From positions 4,208-68,207 of the forward strand of contig CAXHEX010000025.1 of NCBI GenBank assembly GCA_964016105.1: a stretch of 64,000 nt of DNA, in the 5' to 3' direction. Positions within the stretch are counted from its first letter, which is position 1. Each line of letters starts with the position of its first letter. Below are positions 63,526 through 64,000 of this stretch, piece by piece. The notes under the pieces were generated by a model. That model was not told the DNA's origin and did not search any database. It was given only the letters and a program-made list of their open reading frames with translations. The position numbers and the translations under genes are program-made. The stretch is from Ketobacter sp964016105 (GTDB taxonomy: Bacteria; Pseudomonadota; Gammaproteobacteria; Pseudomonadales; Ketobacteraceae).

Positions 63526-63729
63526 TTAGCCTTCCTTCTTAGTCTTTGTCTGCTGGCTCTGGTTGTGCTGTTTCTCCATCCAAAGCTCTAGCTCCGAGAG
63601 CTTAAATCTCCATGAAGCACCAACCTTAAATGCCGGTATATCCCCAGCAGTAGCCATCCGGTAAACAGTACGATCGTTCACCTTGAGGTACTCAGCCACC
63701 TCTTTGACGGTCAATATTTGATCACTCAT
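63526..63729 (-). CDS. Excisionase-like HTH (MerR/HTH_17) DNA-binding protein
   Basis: This 67-residue winged HTH reads LTVKEVAEYLKVNDRTVYRM then IPAFKVGASWRFKLSELELW, the classic AlpA/Xis HTH_17 pattern. It is the first gene of the seven-gene operon. An inverted repeat (63740-63756) lies 10-27 nt upstream and overlaps the ribosome site, so it may autorepress. It could regulate the defence genes or act as an excision factor for the island; no integrase is in view. Confidence 0.88.
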   Translation of the reverse strand: MSDQILTVKEVAEYLKVNDRTVYRMATAGDIPAFKVGASWRFKLSELELWMEKQHNQSQQTKTKKEG

Positions 63730-63739
63730 TAGCTATATA

Positions 63740-63756
63740 CCTTATATTTGATAAGG
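63740..63756. promoter_or_regulatory. Perfect 6-bp inverted repeat before the HTH gene, candidate operator
   Basis: CCTTAT and ATAAGG around ATTTG lie immediately upstream of the first defence gene. The arm nearer the gene, read on the minus strand, supplies AAGG for ribosome binding. Binding by the HTH protein there would repress its own operon. Confidence 0.5.
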
Positions 63757-64000
63757 ATTTTATTTGTCGAAATAGTACAACCCTGCACAACAATACACAA
63801 GAATACACAAGAATACTGAAAAGATATGCCTTTCGAGCGAGGTGAAGTGAAATTAGTGCTCAAAGGTTAAATAGAAACCCATACCATCGGGGTAACGATA
63901 AGCCAGGTACTCAGCTGGCCACTTTTTGTGGCTCAATATCGTCATCTAGCAGGTTGTTGATTTTCTCTTAGCCTCGAACACAACTACCGCTTGAGGCTGG
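63757..64000. other. Right-edge region without a supported gene
   Basis: 244 nt hold the promoter area of the defence operon, a 10-bp tandem repeat and, near the edge, arms AGCCTC (63970-63975) and GAGGCT (63993-63998). A 30-codon minus-strand frame (63945-63853) has no ribosome site or family resemblance. Confidence 0.5.
63791..63816. repeat. 10-bp tandem repeat (GAATACACAA, about 2.6 copies)
   Basis: CAATACACAA, GAATACACAA and GAATAC follow each other without gaps, 62-87 nt upstream of the HTH gene ATG. The period of one helical turn suits binding of a multimeric regulator near the operon promoter. Confidence 0.55.

Noticed and set aside
51026..63729. Canonical type 1 BREX or DISARM
   Set aside because: No BrxA, BrxB, BrxL or BrxC-like protein and no DrmA/DrmB/DrmC; the ATPase and methylase families differ, so only BREX-like is claimed.
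63791..63816. CRISPR-like array
   Set aside because: Only 10-bp units in direct contact with no spacers; no cas genes in the window.
63853..63945. 30-codon minus-strand frame at the right edge
   Set aside because: No ribosome site, no homology recognised, and it falls in the promoter side of the defence operon.

Overview
The window looks like a chromosome segment from a free-living gammaproteobacterium of the Pseudomonas/Alcanivorax/Ketobacter kind. This rests on gene order: tRNA-Leu, tRNA-Cys, tRNA-Gly, pgsA, uvrC, gacA, then tusDCBE, a TrpD2-type gene, cysG, serS, crcB, rarA, lolA, ftsK, trxB, aat, bpt, infA, clpA, clpS, cspD, and mnmA, hflD, purB. As far as I remember this closely parallels one block of the Pseudomonas aeruginosa chromosome. 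The genus cannot be fixed from sequence alone. Base composition is moderate in the core and looks more A+T-rich in the radical-SAM locus and the right-hand island (visual impression, not computed).

Layout: 1-5089 holds a broken cyclic-nucleotide-binding gene, a periplasmic CxxCH protein, and a coupled membrane-protein/iorA/iorB set encoding an exported molybdenum hydroxylase. 5126-12884 holds four tRNA genes, pgsA-uvrC-gacA and the tRNA 2-thiouridine sulfur relay tusDCBE. 12918-29949 is core housekeeping: chemoreceptor, siroheme synthase, seryl-tRNA synthetase, fluoride channel, rarA, lolA, ftsK, ald, trxB, the N-degron enzymes aat and bpt with clpA/clpS, infA, and cspD. 29950-30548 is non-coding and carries a phased 11-bp tandem array. 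30549-41935 holds rluE, moaEDC (molybdopterin, the cofactor class IorAB needs), nudJ-mnmA-hflD-purB, the L16 hydroxylase, several uncharacterised proteins and malate synthase G. tusDCBE and mnmA together make the same tRNA thiolation pathway.

42007-45406 is an accessory locus: an ArsM-like methyltransferase lacking one expected cysteine, an ArsR-type repressor, and a cobalamin-binding radical SAM enzyme. Three TGCA-N6-TGCA half-site pairs are spaced across it, suggesting one ArsR regulon. marC, a LysR regulator and an SpmA-SpmB fusion follow.

From about 49274 to the right edge lies a probable integrated island. The resident ttcA is cut off inside its ATP-binding PP-loop. A complete second ttcA sits divergently next to the cut, followed by an orphan Xre/MbcA/ParS-type antitoxin. 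A compact seven-gene leftward operon then runs from 63729 to 51026: HTH regulator, DUF499-type ATPase, compact PglZ phosphatase-fold protein, DUF1156-type DNA methylase, small protein, SNF2 helicase and RloC/PrrC-like zinc-hook ATPase. This reads as a BREX-like anti-phage system with a DUF499 ATPase in place of BrxC and a predicted anticodon nuclease as last gene. It is the most interesting system in the window.
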